Assembly: GCF_004187715.1 (NCBI RefSeq)
Contig: NZ_QZWF01000002.1
Span: 868,001-932,000 of the forward strand
DNA from: Streptomyces sp. F001
Lineage (GTDB): Bacteria > Actinomycetota > Actinomycetes > Streptomycetales > Streptomycetaceae
Reading direction: 5' to 3'
Length of the DNA stretch: 64,000 nt
Numbering within the stretch: the first letter of the stretch is position 1; the number at the start of each line of letters is the position of its first letter. Shown one piece after another: positions 37,226-45,837 of this stretch. The notes below the pieces were generated by a model. It was given only the letters and a program-made list of their open reading frames with translations, ran no database searches and was not told where the DNA came from. Both the position numbers and the translations under genes were made by a program.

Positions 37226-38779
37226 TCAGTTCCCGTCGGACGAGGCGGCGCCGACGGGCGTGACGGGCGAGCTGTCGATGACTTTGCCGCGTTCGTCAAG
37301 CGCCTGTACCTGCAGCCGGTCGGCGTCACGGGCGGTGGCCGGGAGGGTGATCGGCGTGTCGAACCCGTCCCAGGCCGCGGTCCCGACCGGTTTCAGATTG
37401 CCCTCCGCCCCGGCGGCGAGCAGCCGCCAACGGGCCACGTTCGAGGCGCCGTTCCAGTTGGCCCGGACCACGCCTTCGTCGGCCTGCTCGACGAGGAGTC
37501 GGGGGTCGGTCAGGGGCCTGCCCTCCCAGGCGAGCCGGTAGGCGCGGTAGCTGCTGGTGGAGCGGGGGAACGCGGCGTCGAACAGCAGCCGGCCGTCGCG
37601 CGAGAACTCCGACATGCGGCCCGGCGAGGACACGCCCCAGCTCACGAACGTGTTGCCGTTGTCCAGTTGTTGGCTGCCCCCCTCCATGGTGCCGGACACC
37701 AGCTCCGGGTGGACCTGCTGGCGCACCAGCTCGGCCGTGCCGCGTTCGGGGTCTACCTTGATCCACGCCACCCGCGATTCGTAGCCCTCCAGGCCGCGCC
37801 GCGTCGCATTGTCGAAGACGCGGTAGGTGTTGCGGCCGACCGCCCGGACGTCGTGCTGCCAGCTGAAGCGCACCCCCACCCCGAGCCGGAAGTCGCTGTT
37901 GCGACCGCCCAGGCGCCAGATGATCTCGCCCGTCCGCCGGTCCACCTTGTAGATCGTGCTGGCGCCGTTGCCGGAGATGAGCAGGTTCCCGTCGGTGTCG
38001 ACGTCGACGGAGTTCACATGCAGGTAGTCGTACGCCATGTTCTTGTCGGGGGAAGGCCGTATGTCGGAGTGGGTGAGCGGAACGTGCTCCAGAGCGCTCC
38101 AGTTCATCACCTTCTTGCCGGTAGCGATGTCGATCTCCTGCACAACGTTGTCGACAACCGTGCCGTTCGCGGGTCCGCCCAGCTCGCTCAAGTCGTACGG
38201 CTTCGGCTGATAGCTGATGATCAGCGCGGTGCCACGCTCGGTCAGAAGGAACTCGTGAAGGTCCATCACCTCGCCTGGATCAGGCGTCTGCACCGTTGCG
38301 ATGATCTCGTAGTTCTCGTTGGCGATATAGCCGGTTCCGCTGCCTGTGCCGGTGTTCGTGGACTTGCCTTCCCACCATGTCAGGACCTTTTCGCCGCGGT
38401 ATTCCTGTACGCGGAAGTCGGTGGCGAAGTAGCCGTCCGGCACCTCGCGGAACCAGATGGGACGGCCGCGGTCATCCATGATCTGCGGCCCTCGGGCGTA
38501 GTTCGGCTCCGGGCTCTGCGCCGTGACGAACAGCTCTCCCTGCGCCCGTCCGGGACGGCGGACCAGCACGTCGGCCGGGGGCGGTTCCACCACCGTCGTT
38601 CCGGTGACGTCTCCCGGCTGCAGCACGGAGCCGGTGCCGGCGGATCCGGCGTGGACGGGGAATCGGGCTGTGATGGGGGAGGCCGCCGCTGCGACCGTGT
38701 CCGTGCCGGAGGTGTGCGACGCGACCGCCAGCACGGCGGTCACGGCCAACGCGGTCAAGGTGCGTAAGTGATGGGTCAT
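37226..38779 (-). CDS. Secreted arylsulfotransferase, PAPS-independent (Cpz4-like role)
   Basis: About 517 residues. Signal peptide at MTHHLRTLTALAVTAVLAVA. ATG 38777-38779 is preferred (AGGAA nine bases upstream); an ATG seven residues earlier has the RBS too close. Repeated propeller strands, typical of the ASST family: GPQIMDDRGRPIWFREVPDG, MDLHEFLLTERGTALIISYQ, DYLHVNSVDVDTDGNLLISG (with the family's H-x-N), IIWRLGGRNSDF, WQHDVRAVGRNTY. Such enzymes move sulfate from one phenol ester to another phenol outside the cytosol. It is transcribed first in the set; the PKS starts 13 bases after its stop. The acceptor could be a phenolic antibiotic. Confidence 0.85.
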   Translation of the reverse strand: MTHHLRTLTALAVTAVLAVASHTSGTDTVAAAASPITARFPVHAGSAGTGSVLQPGDVTGTTVVEPPPADVLVRRPGRAQGELFVTAQSPEPNYARGPQIMDDRGRPIWFREVPDGYFATDFRVQEYRGEKVLTWWEGKSTNTGTGSGTGYIANENYEIIATVQTPDPGEVMDLHEFLLTERGTALIISYQPKPYDLSELGGPANGTVVDNVVQEIDIATGKKVMNWSALEHVPLTHSDIRPSPDKNMAYDYLHVNSVDVDTDGNLLISGNGASTIYKVDRRTGEIIWRLGGRNSDFRLGVGVRFSWQHDVRAVGRNTYRVFDNATRRGLEGYESRVAWIKVDPERGTAELVRQQVHPELVSGTMEGGSQQLDNGNTFVSWGVSSPGRMSEFSRDGRLLFDAAFPRSTSSYRAYRLAWEGRPLTDPRLLVEQADEGVVRANWNGASNVARWRLLAAGAEGNLKPVGTAAWDGFDTPITLPATARDADRLQVQALDERGKVIDSSPVTPVGAASSDGN

Positions 38780-38799
38780 CCGCTTCATTTCCTGTCGAA

Positions 38800-39422
38800 G
38801 GAGGTGGTGGACGGTGTGCGGAGATTTCCCGATGGGCGCTGGTACGTTGCCGAGGCCGCGTGAGCCGTCGTCGTGTCTCACCACTTCTCGAAATCGGCAG
38901 CCCGGCAAGATCGCTGTACCGGACAAACGTTGTACCGACACTGCGGTCACCGCACGGTCACGAACCCGGTAGCCACCGGCCGACAACTTTCGGCACAGAC
39001 GTCGTCACAGCACCCTCGTCCGCCACCCCTGGCACGCTCCGGCCGGACCGCGCTCCGTGCGGAGCGCGGTCCGAAGGGTCATCGTCACGGCCGTTTCGGT
39101 CCACGACTTCACTCGCGGGTGGATCACCCGGCTCGGGGTCTACCGCCTCACCGGAACCGTACGCAGGGCGACGGCGCACGCCAGCTGGTGAACGATGTCG
39201 GAAAGCCGTGTGCGGGAGAACTGCATCTGGACGCGAAAGCGTGAGGGGACGAAGAGCATGCCAGGGAAGCGGTGGCCGGCCGGAGGTGTCCAGGCCGACG
39301 TGCCGCAAGACCCGCGCGATATGGCCAAGACTGAACTGCTTCAAGCCCGATCTCCAGCGGTGAAAGTGCGCAGCCGGACGTACCACGAAGACGTACCACG
39401 GGATCGCCTACGGGGGATGCGT
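38800..39422. other. Intergenic region, no gene seen
   Basis: No supportable ORF. It should hold the promoter of the minus-strand sulfation set (upstream of 38788). The 38880-38960 stretch is relatively AT-rich, compatible with a promoter, but I see no clear -35/-10 pair. Confidence 0.5.
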
Positions 39423-39760
39423 GATGCAGAGCGCCGAAGCGGTGCTGGACGTCATCCGCAAGCGTGGTGAAAGGGATTGCCTCTGGAGAGGCTTTACCGA
39501 CAACTGTTCAATCCTCAGCTGTACTTGATGACCTACGGGCGCATCTACGCCAACACGGGCACCCAGACCGTGGAGCACTTCGGCAGGCTCGACCTCCTCG
39601 TCGACCACGCTCAGGAGTTCCACACCGGCATCGCCGTGAAGGAGACCAGTGGAACCGTCATCAACATGGGGCCGGGGTCGGCACTCAGTCGATCTCGCTG
39701 CACGGCGCCTACAGGTCGAACAAGGAGGCGATCCGCGGCCTGCGCTGCAGGTGATACAGA
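39423..39760 (+). pseudogene. Chimeric relic: group II intron maturase start fused to SDR fragment
   Basis: From 39423, MQSAEAVLDVIRKRGER is followed (after a one-base frame change at about 39472) by LPLERLYRQLFNPQLYLMTY then GRIYANTG, the conserved N-terminus of group II intron reverse transcriptases. It then switches to VEHFGRLDLLVDHAQEFHTG, a short-chain dehydrogenase strand (normally FGRLDVLVNNAG), and on to SGTVINMG and SISLHGAYRSNKEAIRGL, the SDR active-site Y-x3-K region. Neither part is functional. Confidence 0.65.
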
Positions 39761-39834
39761 AATCGCCCGTGCGGGAGCTCCCTTCCAGCGCTCGGGACGG
39801 ACAAATGCCGTCCCGAACTCGTAGGGGGCACGGC

Positions 39835-40629
39835 TCAGGAGTGGGCGAGCGCCCAGTCGAGGGCGTAGTCGGCGATCTCCTGCCAGCCGTCCTGGACGGC
39901 CATCAGGTGGGAGCGGCCGGGAAACACCTTGACCTCGGTCGTGGTGCCCTCCGCCTTGTAGTGCTTGGCGTTGGACATCTGGACCTTAGGCGGCATGAGG
40001 TGGTCGTCCTCGCCGGAGAGGAACAGGAGGGGCGCCCGGCCGGCGTTGTGGAAGTCCACGTAGGTGTCAGTGTGGCCGGGGTGAAGGTTGGCCAGTGCGC
40101 TGCTCCATACGATGTTGCCTGGTGCGGGGATGTGGTAGCGCTCGTATGTGGCGCGGGCCTGGTTCTCGGGAAACGTGTTCGCAAAGGCGTAGCGCCATTG
40201 GCCGAAGTCCAGTCCGACGGCGCGGTGCCGGTTGGCCGGGTTCTTCAGGACGGGGAAGAGGGACCGGACCTGGGACAGCGGTACGACCGGCACGCCCTCG
40301 ACGGGGGCGGAGTTGATCGCCACTCCGGCGGCGCCGAGGCCGCGGTCCAGGAGGATCTGGGCGAAAGCGCCGCCGGCGGAGTGCCCTATCACTATGGGGG
40401 GCCGGTTCAGCCCCGTGATCAGCTTCTCAAGGCTGGAGATGATCGCCGGAACGGTCACAGTCTCGATCGGGGTCGGGTCGGCGTTGAGGGCGACGACCTC
40501 CGCCTCGAATCCGGGGTACGTCGGCGCGATGACACGGAAGCCCTTGTTCTCGTAGTGGGCGATCCAGCCCTCCCAGGCCCGCGGCGTCACCCAAAAGCCG
40601 TGGACGAGGACGATGGTGTCGGGTTGCAT
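39835..40629 (-). CDS. Alpha/beta hydrolase
   Basis: 264 residues, start ATG 40627-40629 with AAGGAA about ten bases upstream. Seen: DTIVLVHGFWVTPRAWEGW (oxyanion strand), nucleophile elbow GHSAGG, the acid in LFLSGEDDHLMP and His in FPGRSHLMAV. No signal peptide, so cytosolic. The family ranges over esterases, lactonases and haloperoxidase-like proteins; nothing nearby names its substrate. The preceding 200 bases (40630-40905) are non-coding. Confidence 0.85.
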   Translation of the reverse strand: MQPDTIVLVHGFWVTPRAWEGWIAHYENKGFRVIAPTYPGFEAEVVALNADPTPIETVTVPAIISSLEKLITGLNRPPIVIGHSAGGAFAQILLDRGLGAAGVAINSAPVEGVPVVPLSQVRSLFPVLKNPANRHRAVGLDFGQWRYAFANTFPENQARATYERYHIPAPGNIVWSSALANLHPGHTDTYVDFHNAGRAPLLFLSGEDDHLMPPKVQMSNAKHYKAEGTTTEVKVFPGRSHLMAVQDGWQEIADYALDWALAHS

Positions 40630-40964
40630 CAGTGTGTTCCTTAGCAGGGGGGCCGATGGCCGGTCATGATCTGTCGAAGGACGAGGCGCAACTTCATCGC
40701 CTGATGCGACGGGGTGCGACGGCCGGGATGTCGTCGTCCGCGGTCGGGACGACGTACCAGAACGGCGGCTCTTCCGCACTGCCCCACCGCTGAGGCCGGT
40801 TCGACTCGGCCGTAAGCCGACGTGACAGCGCCAAGCCTGATTCTTTTGCCGCGTTCGCCACGAGTCTCCACCGCCCCTCTGTCCCGGCGTCCCGATCTCC
40901 AACTCCTAGACCGAGAGGGCCCGGAAAATGTGACACTCGGCAAAGAAAATTGCCTTACCGGCAC

Positions 40965-41330
40965 AGCAACAGGGACCCTGCATCTCGATCAGCTCGGCCT
41001 TGAACATTCCGTTCAGCGCCTCGGCGAGCCTTTCCCTTGGACACCTGCGGCGCGAAAGGAGGGCGTCGGTGAGGAAGACCTCGTGGCACATTCCCTCGTT
41101 CAGGTCCAACAACGACAACTGGGCGCCCGGGTGCGGGCATTCGTGCCGCACGGTGGTCCGGGTGCCGTCCGGGTAGCCGTCCAGGCCGACCATGCCGGTC
41201 AGCTCGGCGACCTGCGCACCGTGGCGCAAGGAGCCGCCCTGTTCCAGCGCGAGGTGCCGGATCTGCTCGAGCAGGGCCCGGATCGCACGGCGGACCAGCT
41301 CGGTGACGGGTGTCCGACGGAAAAGCAGGC
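40965..41330 (-). pseudogene. Fragments of IS1380- and IS3-type transposases
   Basis: On the minus strand, about 41070-41290 encodes RALLEQIRHLALEQGGS and GTRTTVRHECPHPGAQLSLL, a characteristic IS1380-family segment (R-R-E-R-P-H-P-G-A-Q-L-S-L). It is followed at about 40970-41050 by RLAEALNGMFKAELIEMQGP, which is the DDE-Glu region of an IS3-type OrfB. Two IS scars abut each other; neither is active. Confidence 0.6.
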
Positions 41331-41568
41331 GCGCATCCCGGGTGAGCGCAGGGCATGTATGTGGTGCAGGAACGCTTTCGCGCCTCCGGCGCTGTCGGTG
41401 CGAGCCGATAGACACTTTTCAGTTTCGCTGCCCCCCTGTCTGACAGTCCGCTTCATGGAAGCGCGAGGTTGTCATTGTGAAATCCCGTCGCAATATCGCC
41501 GCGATGCGGTGTGCCTTGTGGTGGGCGCGGCCGGAGGCCCCGGTGCCGAGGGGGTGAGCGCCTCGGGC

Positions 41569-42420
41569 TCAGTGGGTGGCGGCGAACGCCTGTTGCGTCC
41601 AGTCGGCGAAGCTGGTCCAGGCGATTTCCGGATGAGCCGTATGCAGAGCTGGGATGTCGACGCGGTATCCAGGTCCGTTGAGGAACGCCCACATCGCGTG
41701 CATGTCGGGGTTGCCGATCGCCTCCAGCGGTACGTACTCGTGCCGGACTGCCCGCCCCAAGGACGCGCTCAGTGCGGCTGCCATCTGGGCGGGGGTGGGG
41801 GCATCGCTGGCGAGCTCGATACGCTGCCCCAGGTAGGGGGCGGGGTTGAGCAGCACCCCGGCCGCAAACGCGCCATGGTCGGTGCGGGCAAGCTGCTGCA
41901 ACGGCCTGTCGGAGGGGAGCGGCAGGTCAAGCACCCCGCTGAGGATGCGTTCCGTTCCGCCGAGGGCGTTGTCGAAGAAGTACGTCGGTCCCAGGATCGT
42001 ATGAGGCACATCGCCGGAGGCCAGTACGGCTTCGATGCGGGCCTTGCTGTCGAAATGCGGTACGCCGCTCTGCTGGTCAGCCCCGGCCACCGAGCTGAAC
42101 ACCAAATGAGGTACGCGCTTCTCGCCGGCGGCAGCCAGGATTGCCTCCCCCTGGGCCACCTCGGCGTCCGTGCCGGCCTCGAAGGGCGTGGTGTAGGCGA
42201 AGACTCCCGCGACCCCGTCCATCGCTGCGGCGAGGGATCCGCGATCACTCAAGGAACCCGCCACAACGTCGACGCCCTGACTGGCCAGTTGGCGCGCAGC
42301 CTTGTGCTCGGGATTCCGTACCATCGCCCGTACCTCGGCGCCGCGACCCAACAACGCGTCGGTCACGGCCTTACCCTGTCCGCCGGTCGCGGCAAGTACC
42401 AGAATCGGCTTATCAACCAT
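41569..42420 (-). CDS. NmrA/atypical SDR family NAD(P)-binding protein
   Basis: 283 residues, start ATG 42418-42420. Rossmann loop ILVLAATGGQGKAVTDALLG, then VRAMVRNPEHKAARQLASQG, VVAGSLSD, LVFSSVAGADQQSGVPHFDS (no Tyr-x3-Lys), as in NmrA/HSCARG proteins that sense or use NAD(P)H. The C-terminal half (GVPHTILGPTYFFDNALG) matches the family. A complete IS3 element has inserted 40 bases before its start and probably replaced the native promoter. Confidence 0.85.
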   Translation of the reverse strand: MVDKPILVLAATGGQGKAVTDALLGRGAEVRAMVRNPEHKAARQLASQGVDVVAGSLSDRGSLAAAMDGVAGVFAYTTPFEAGTDAEVAQGEAILAAAGEKRVPHLVFSSVAGADQQSGVPHFDSKARIEAVLASGDVPHTILGPTYFFDNALGGTERILSGVLDLPLPSDRPLQQLARTDHGAFAAGVLLNPAPYLGQRIELASDAPTPAQMAAALSASLGRAVRHEYVPLEAIGNPDMHAMWAFLNGPGYRVDIPALHTAHPEIAWTSFADWTQQAFAATH

Positions 42421-42486
42421 CGAATAACTCCCTCGGTTTGGGTACACAGAAATGAACTGTGAACCGCCCCGGGTTCGATAGAGATC

Positions 42487-43440
42487 TCAGTTGGTGGCTG
42501 TGAGCTGGGGTTTCGTGGTTGCTCGGTAGTAGTTGGCTTCGTATTCGGCGGGTGGGATGTGCCCTATCTCACCGTGGAGCCGGCGGTGGTTGTACCAGTC
42601 GACCCATTCGGCGGTGGCAAGTTCGACGTGCGAGAGCGTCTTCCAGGGCCGCTGCGGTTTGATGACCTCGGTCTTGTACAGGCCGATCGTCGACTCCATC
42701 AGCGCGTTGTCGTACGCGTCGCCGACCGAGCCGATGGAGGCCGCGATCTGGGCCGCATCGAGGTGTTCTGCAAGGCGGAACGACGTGTATTGCGACCCGG
42801 CATCGGAGTGGTGAACCAGCTCGCCGGGGATGGGTGGGCGGCCTTCGCGGTCGCGCTGCCACAGGCCCATGTCCAGTGCGTCCAGGACGAGTTGGGTCTC
42901 CTTCGACATCGACGCGGACCAGCCGACGATGCGGCGGGAGAAGGTGTCCACGACGAACGCGACATAGACGACGCCCGCCCAGGCGGCGACATGCGTGAAG
43001 TCGGCGACCCAGGTGCGGTTGGGGGCAGGGGCGACGAAGTTGCGGTCGACGCGGTCCGGGGCCCGCCCGGCGGCCGGGTCCGGGAGGGTGGTGATCACCT
43101 TCTTGCCGCGCACCGCGCCGGCGATGCCGATCTCGCGCATCAGGCGTTCGACGGTGCAGCGGGCCACGTCATGGCCCTGCCGGTTCAGTTGCCGCCAGAT
43201 CTTCCGGGCCCCGTATACGCGGTAGTTGGTCTCATGGACCTCCTTGATCAGAGTCTTGAGTCCCTCGTCCCGCACCGATCGCGGCGAGGGCGACGTGAGG
43301 CGCTTCTTGCAGGCGTAGTAGGTGGAGAGGGCGATCTTGCAGCCGTGCTGGGTCAGCACGCGGCAGATCGGCTCGACACCGCCGAAGCGGTCCCGGTGCT
43401 CGTCGATGAACGCTACGAGCGTGTGTGTGGCCGGTCGAGC
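42487..43440 (-). CDS. IS3 family transposase OrfB (DDE integrase)
   Basis: About 315 residues in the frame -1 to OrfA; expression as an OrfAB fusion by ribosomal frameshift is expected, since no good start codon lies near its 5' end. HTH_21-like region (CKIALSTYYACKKR, YGARKIWRQL), then the catalytic core: first Asp in WVADFTHV, second in VHHSDAGSQYTS, Glu in NALMESTIGLYKTE, and the closing WYNHRRLHGEIG. Complete. Confidence 0.9.
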   Translation of the reverse strand, partial: ARPATHTLVAFIDEHRDRFGGVEPICRVLTQHGCKIALSTYYACKKRLTSPSPRSVRDEGLKTLIKEVHETNYRVYGARKIWRQLNRQGHDVARCTVERLMREIGIAGAVRGKKVITTLPDPAAGRAPDRVDRNFVAPAPNRTWVADFTHVAAWAGVVYVAFVVDTFSRRIVGWSASMSKETQLVLDALDMGLWQRDREGRPPIPGELVHHSDAGSQYTSFRLAEHLDAAQIAASIGSVGDAYDNALMESTIGLYKTEVIKPQRPWKTLSHVELATAEWVDWYNHRRLHGEIGHIPPAEYEANYYRATTKPQLTATN

Positions 43441-43739
43441 TCGGCCGCGAAGAAACTCGCCGCGGCCTTCAGGATCTCGTTGGCCCGCCTGAGTTCGGCG
43501 ATCTCCTTCTTCATCGCCTTGATCTGCGCGGACTCCTCCGTCGTCGTCCCCGGACGCTGCCCGGAGTCGATCTGGTCCTGGCGGACCCACTTGCGCAGCG
43601 TCTCGCGCGAGCCGATGCCCAGCTTCGTCATGACCGCGTTGATCGCGGCGGACTCGGTCGGGTAGTCACCGCGGACCTCGGCGACCATGCGCACCGCGCG
43701 CTTGCGCAGCTCAGGCGGGTAGGAGGAGGGACGTGCCAT
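43413..43739 (-). CDS. IS3 family transposase OrfA
   Basis: 108 residues, ATG 43737-43739 (MARPSSYPPELRKRAVRMVA). Helix-turn-helix at about residues 25-55 (AINAVMTKLGIGSRETLRKW) and a leucine-zipper-like coil (QIKAMKKEIAELRRANEILK), ending AAELDRPHTRS. It binds the IS ends. OrfB is read in the -1 frame just before the OrfA stop, as usual for the family. Confidence 0.9.
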   Translation of the reverse strand: MARPSSYPPELRKRAVRMVAEVRGDYPTESAAINAVMTKLGIGSRETLRKWVRQDQIDSGQRPGTTTEESAQIKAMKKEIAELRRANEILKAAASFFAAELDRPHTRS

Positions 43740-43861
43740 GACTCTGATCCTTACACGGAATCGAGTCTCCATTCGAACCGGGGCGGTTCACTGTCAGTGG
43801 CGACACCAACCGTATCCGCAGGTGGCAGCCGACAGGCGCAGCCTCGGCCGCAGCTTTGTAT

Positions 43862-44215
43862 TTACGCGTCAGGGGTGTCGCCGCTCTCGGCCTGGTCGAA
43901 GAACTTCATCGCCATGAAGCCGTGGGCGTAGCTTCCGCCTGCGCGCAGCGCTGCCGCGACCATGACGGTCTCGGCCAGTTCCTGCTGGGTTGCGCCTGCG
44001 GCGTGTGCGGACTTGGTATGTGCCTCGATGCAGTACGGGCATTGGGTGGTCAGTGCCACGGCCACAGCCATCAGTTCGGTGTACTTCGGCGGGATGACCT
44101 TGTCACTGCCACGCATAACCTGTGCGTCCCAGGCCACGAATGCCTTGAAGGCCGCAGGGGCGCCGGCGCGGATGTGCTTGGCGTACTGGTGGTCGGTGTG
44201 CTCGTGGTAGGACAT
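43862..44215 (-). CDS. AhpD-like / carboxymuconolactone decarboxylase family protein
   Basis: 117 residues, start ATG 44213-44215. The AhpD motif is present: LTTQCPYCIEAHTKSAHAAG, with the redox C-x2-C and the following His. The all-alpha fold with YAHGFMAMKFFD at the end fits. Members act as alkyl hydroperoxidase partners or peroxidases. It lies 72 bases from the IS3 element and is transcribed toward it. Confidence 0.88.
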   Translation of the reverse strand: MSYHEHTDHQYAKHIRAGAPAAFKAFVAWDAQVMRGSDKVIPPKYTELMAVAVALTTQCPYCIEAHTKSAHAAGATQQELAETVMVAAALRAGGSYAHGFMAMKFFDQAESGDTPDA

Positions 44216-45064
44216 GATGCGCTCCTGTGCATTGAGCTCAGGGCTGTGGAACGCGTTCGCGTTCCGCAGTCGGCTGGTGTGTGGGAGTGGACGTGACCGG
44301 TCAGCGATGCGTAGTGGACGGCGGGTCTCCGTGTTGCCGGAACGCACCATGTTCTTGCCGAATATGAAGGCAACTCCGACGCGGTCGGCGTGGGGGAAAT
44401 ACTCCAGGGATCGCCCACAGCGTCCCAGTGCCCGTTGCCATTGATCTGTCCGACGAAGTAGCCGTCGGCCTTGAGCGCGAGCCTGACCGATGTGGAGGGG
44501 AACGGCCTGAGTGAGGAAAGCCTGTCGAGTTGGTCGCGGCATCTGCCCGGCAGGCCGCCGAAGCACGAGGCGGGCGGTGGGAACTGCAGCGGCGGCCATC
44601 GCGCACCTCAGTGGCGAGCGGAGGTTGGTTCCGCTCGTCAATGCGGGCCTAGTGGTCACGATGTGTCCTTGTGGATATGCGTCATGGGCCATCGCCGACT
44701 TGTACGGCGGGCGGCTGTTGCTGTCGTCAAGACATGACCGCCCACCCTGGCCGGGTGTGACATCCGTACTCGTGGACGAGGGAGGCCGTCAGAGCCTTGC
44801 GAGGACGGAGGGCATCCGCGGCGTCACGAGGCTGTCGCCGAAAGAACCTCGACCACCATGTGCATGTGATGCCCGTCCAGGGCGAATACGAGGCCCGCGG
44901 GCGCGCCTGCCGTGAGCGCCCGGACCGGGCCGCGCCGTGTGACGTGCAGCGGCACGGGTGGCCGTGGGACGGAGCGCGCTCGGGGCGTGGCGACGGTGGG
45001 CGGGCCGAGCGCGGTGCCGGGGGCACCATGGGGGACGGCATGTCGGATCCGGATCTCTCAGGCC
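44216..45064. other. No intact gene; degraded coding relic
   Basis: A minus-strand stretch at about 44370-44500 reads VRLALKADGYFVGQINGNGH then WDAVGDPWSISPTPTASE, protein-like but broken at both ends and in an unknown family. The remainder shows no ORF with coherent codon use. Confidence 0.4.
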
Positions 45065-45439
45065 GGCGAGATGACCATCTCCTCCATGCCGGTCAGACGC
45101 TTCTGCCGCTTCTTGACGATCTTCGGCTCGAAGGTGCCGTCCCGGTCCCGGCGTACGGCTGTCTCCACCGACCCGTTTGCCGTTGCGCGAGTTGCCGCCG
45201 TTCCCGCTCACAGGATCGTGCTTGCCATGGCCGAGAGGGTTGGTGATCTCATCTTCGAGGGCGGACTCCAGCAGCCTGTTGGTCAGCTGCTGCAGCAGCC
45301 CGCCGTCACCGGTCAGCTGCAGGTCCTCGGTCTCGACGCGGCTCACCAGCTCGTCGATCAGCCGGCCGTCCACGGCCTTCGCGGGCACAGCCGCTGCCGA
45401 CTCGCCGGCCTCGTGCCCGGCCACGCTCTCACTGGTCAT
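45065..45439 (-). pseudogene. IS256-family transposase, N-terminal fragment
   Basis: Starts MTSESVAGHEAGESAA (ATG 45437-45439), then LQLTGDGGLLQQLTNRLLES and the IS256 hallmark GNSRNGKR. After a frame change near 45170 it continues VRRDRDGTFEPKIVKKRQ then KRLTGMEEMVIS. The DDE core is absent; only about a quarter of the protein remains. Confidence 0.75.
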
Positions 45440-45837
45440 CGATGCACCTTCCATGATCGGGAGTTGCACCGAACGATCGGCTCCGATCCGTGTCCGGCAG
45501 TAACGCTCTGCGATGACTCGCGGGACGGGCTCGGCACCCTCCCGTGTCGCTGGGAGTGACGATATGAATGTGGGCACGCCATGCCGTTCGTCGCCTGAAC
45601 CGCATCCGGACGGCTTCACCCGCTGGCATTACGGACGGTGAGTGCAACTGCTCTGAGTCACCACGTGGGCTGGAGTCGAACGATGTGCACTGTCCGTCCT
45701 GGCAGCGTCACTGGCTGGCCTGCCCCTGTCACAAAGCCGGGTCTGATCTGGTCATGCATGCAACAAGAGGGGCAAATCGACATCCGAGCCTCAGGTCGCT
45801 GGCCCTCCCAGACACCCGAGGAGAGCACTTGACGACC

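Larger units (their letters stand above)
42460..43790 (-). mobile_element. Complete IS3-family insertion sequence
   Basis: 1331 bases. The ends are inverted repeats: TGAACCGCCCCGGGTTCGAT at 42460 and, on the other strand, TGAACCGCCCCGGTTCGAAT from 43790. A direct repeat CTG flanks both sides (42457-42459 and 43791-43793), the 3-base target duplication typical of the family. It contains orfA and orfB with all catalytic residues. Intact ends, target duplication and open frames imply a recent insertion. Confidence 0.9.

Noticed and set aside
39195..39470. Open frame of about 90 codons upstream of the maturase relic
   Set aside because: No RBS, erratic codon use and no recognisable fold.
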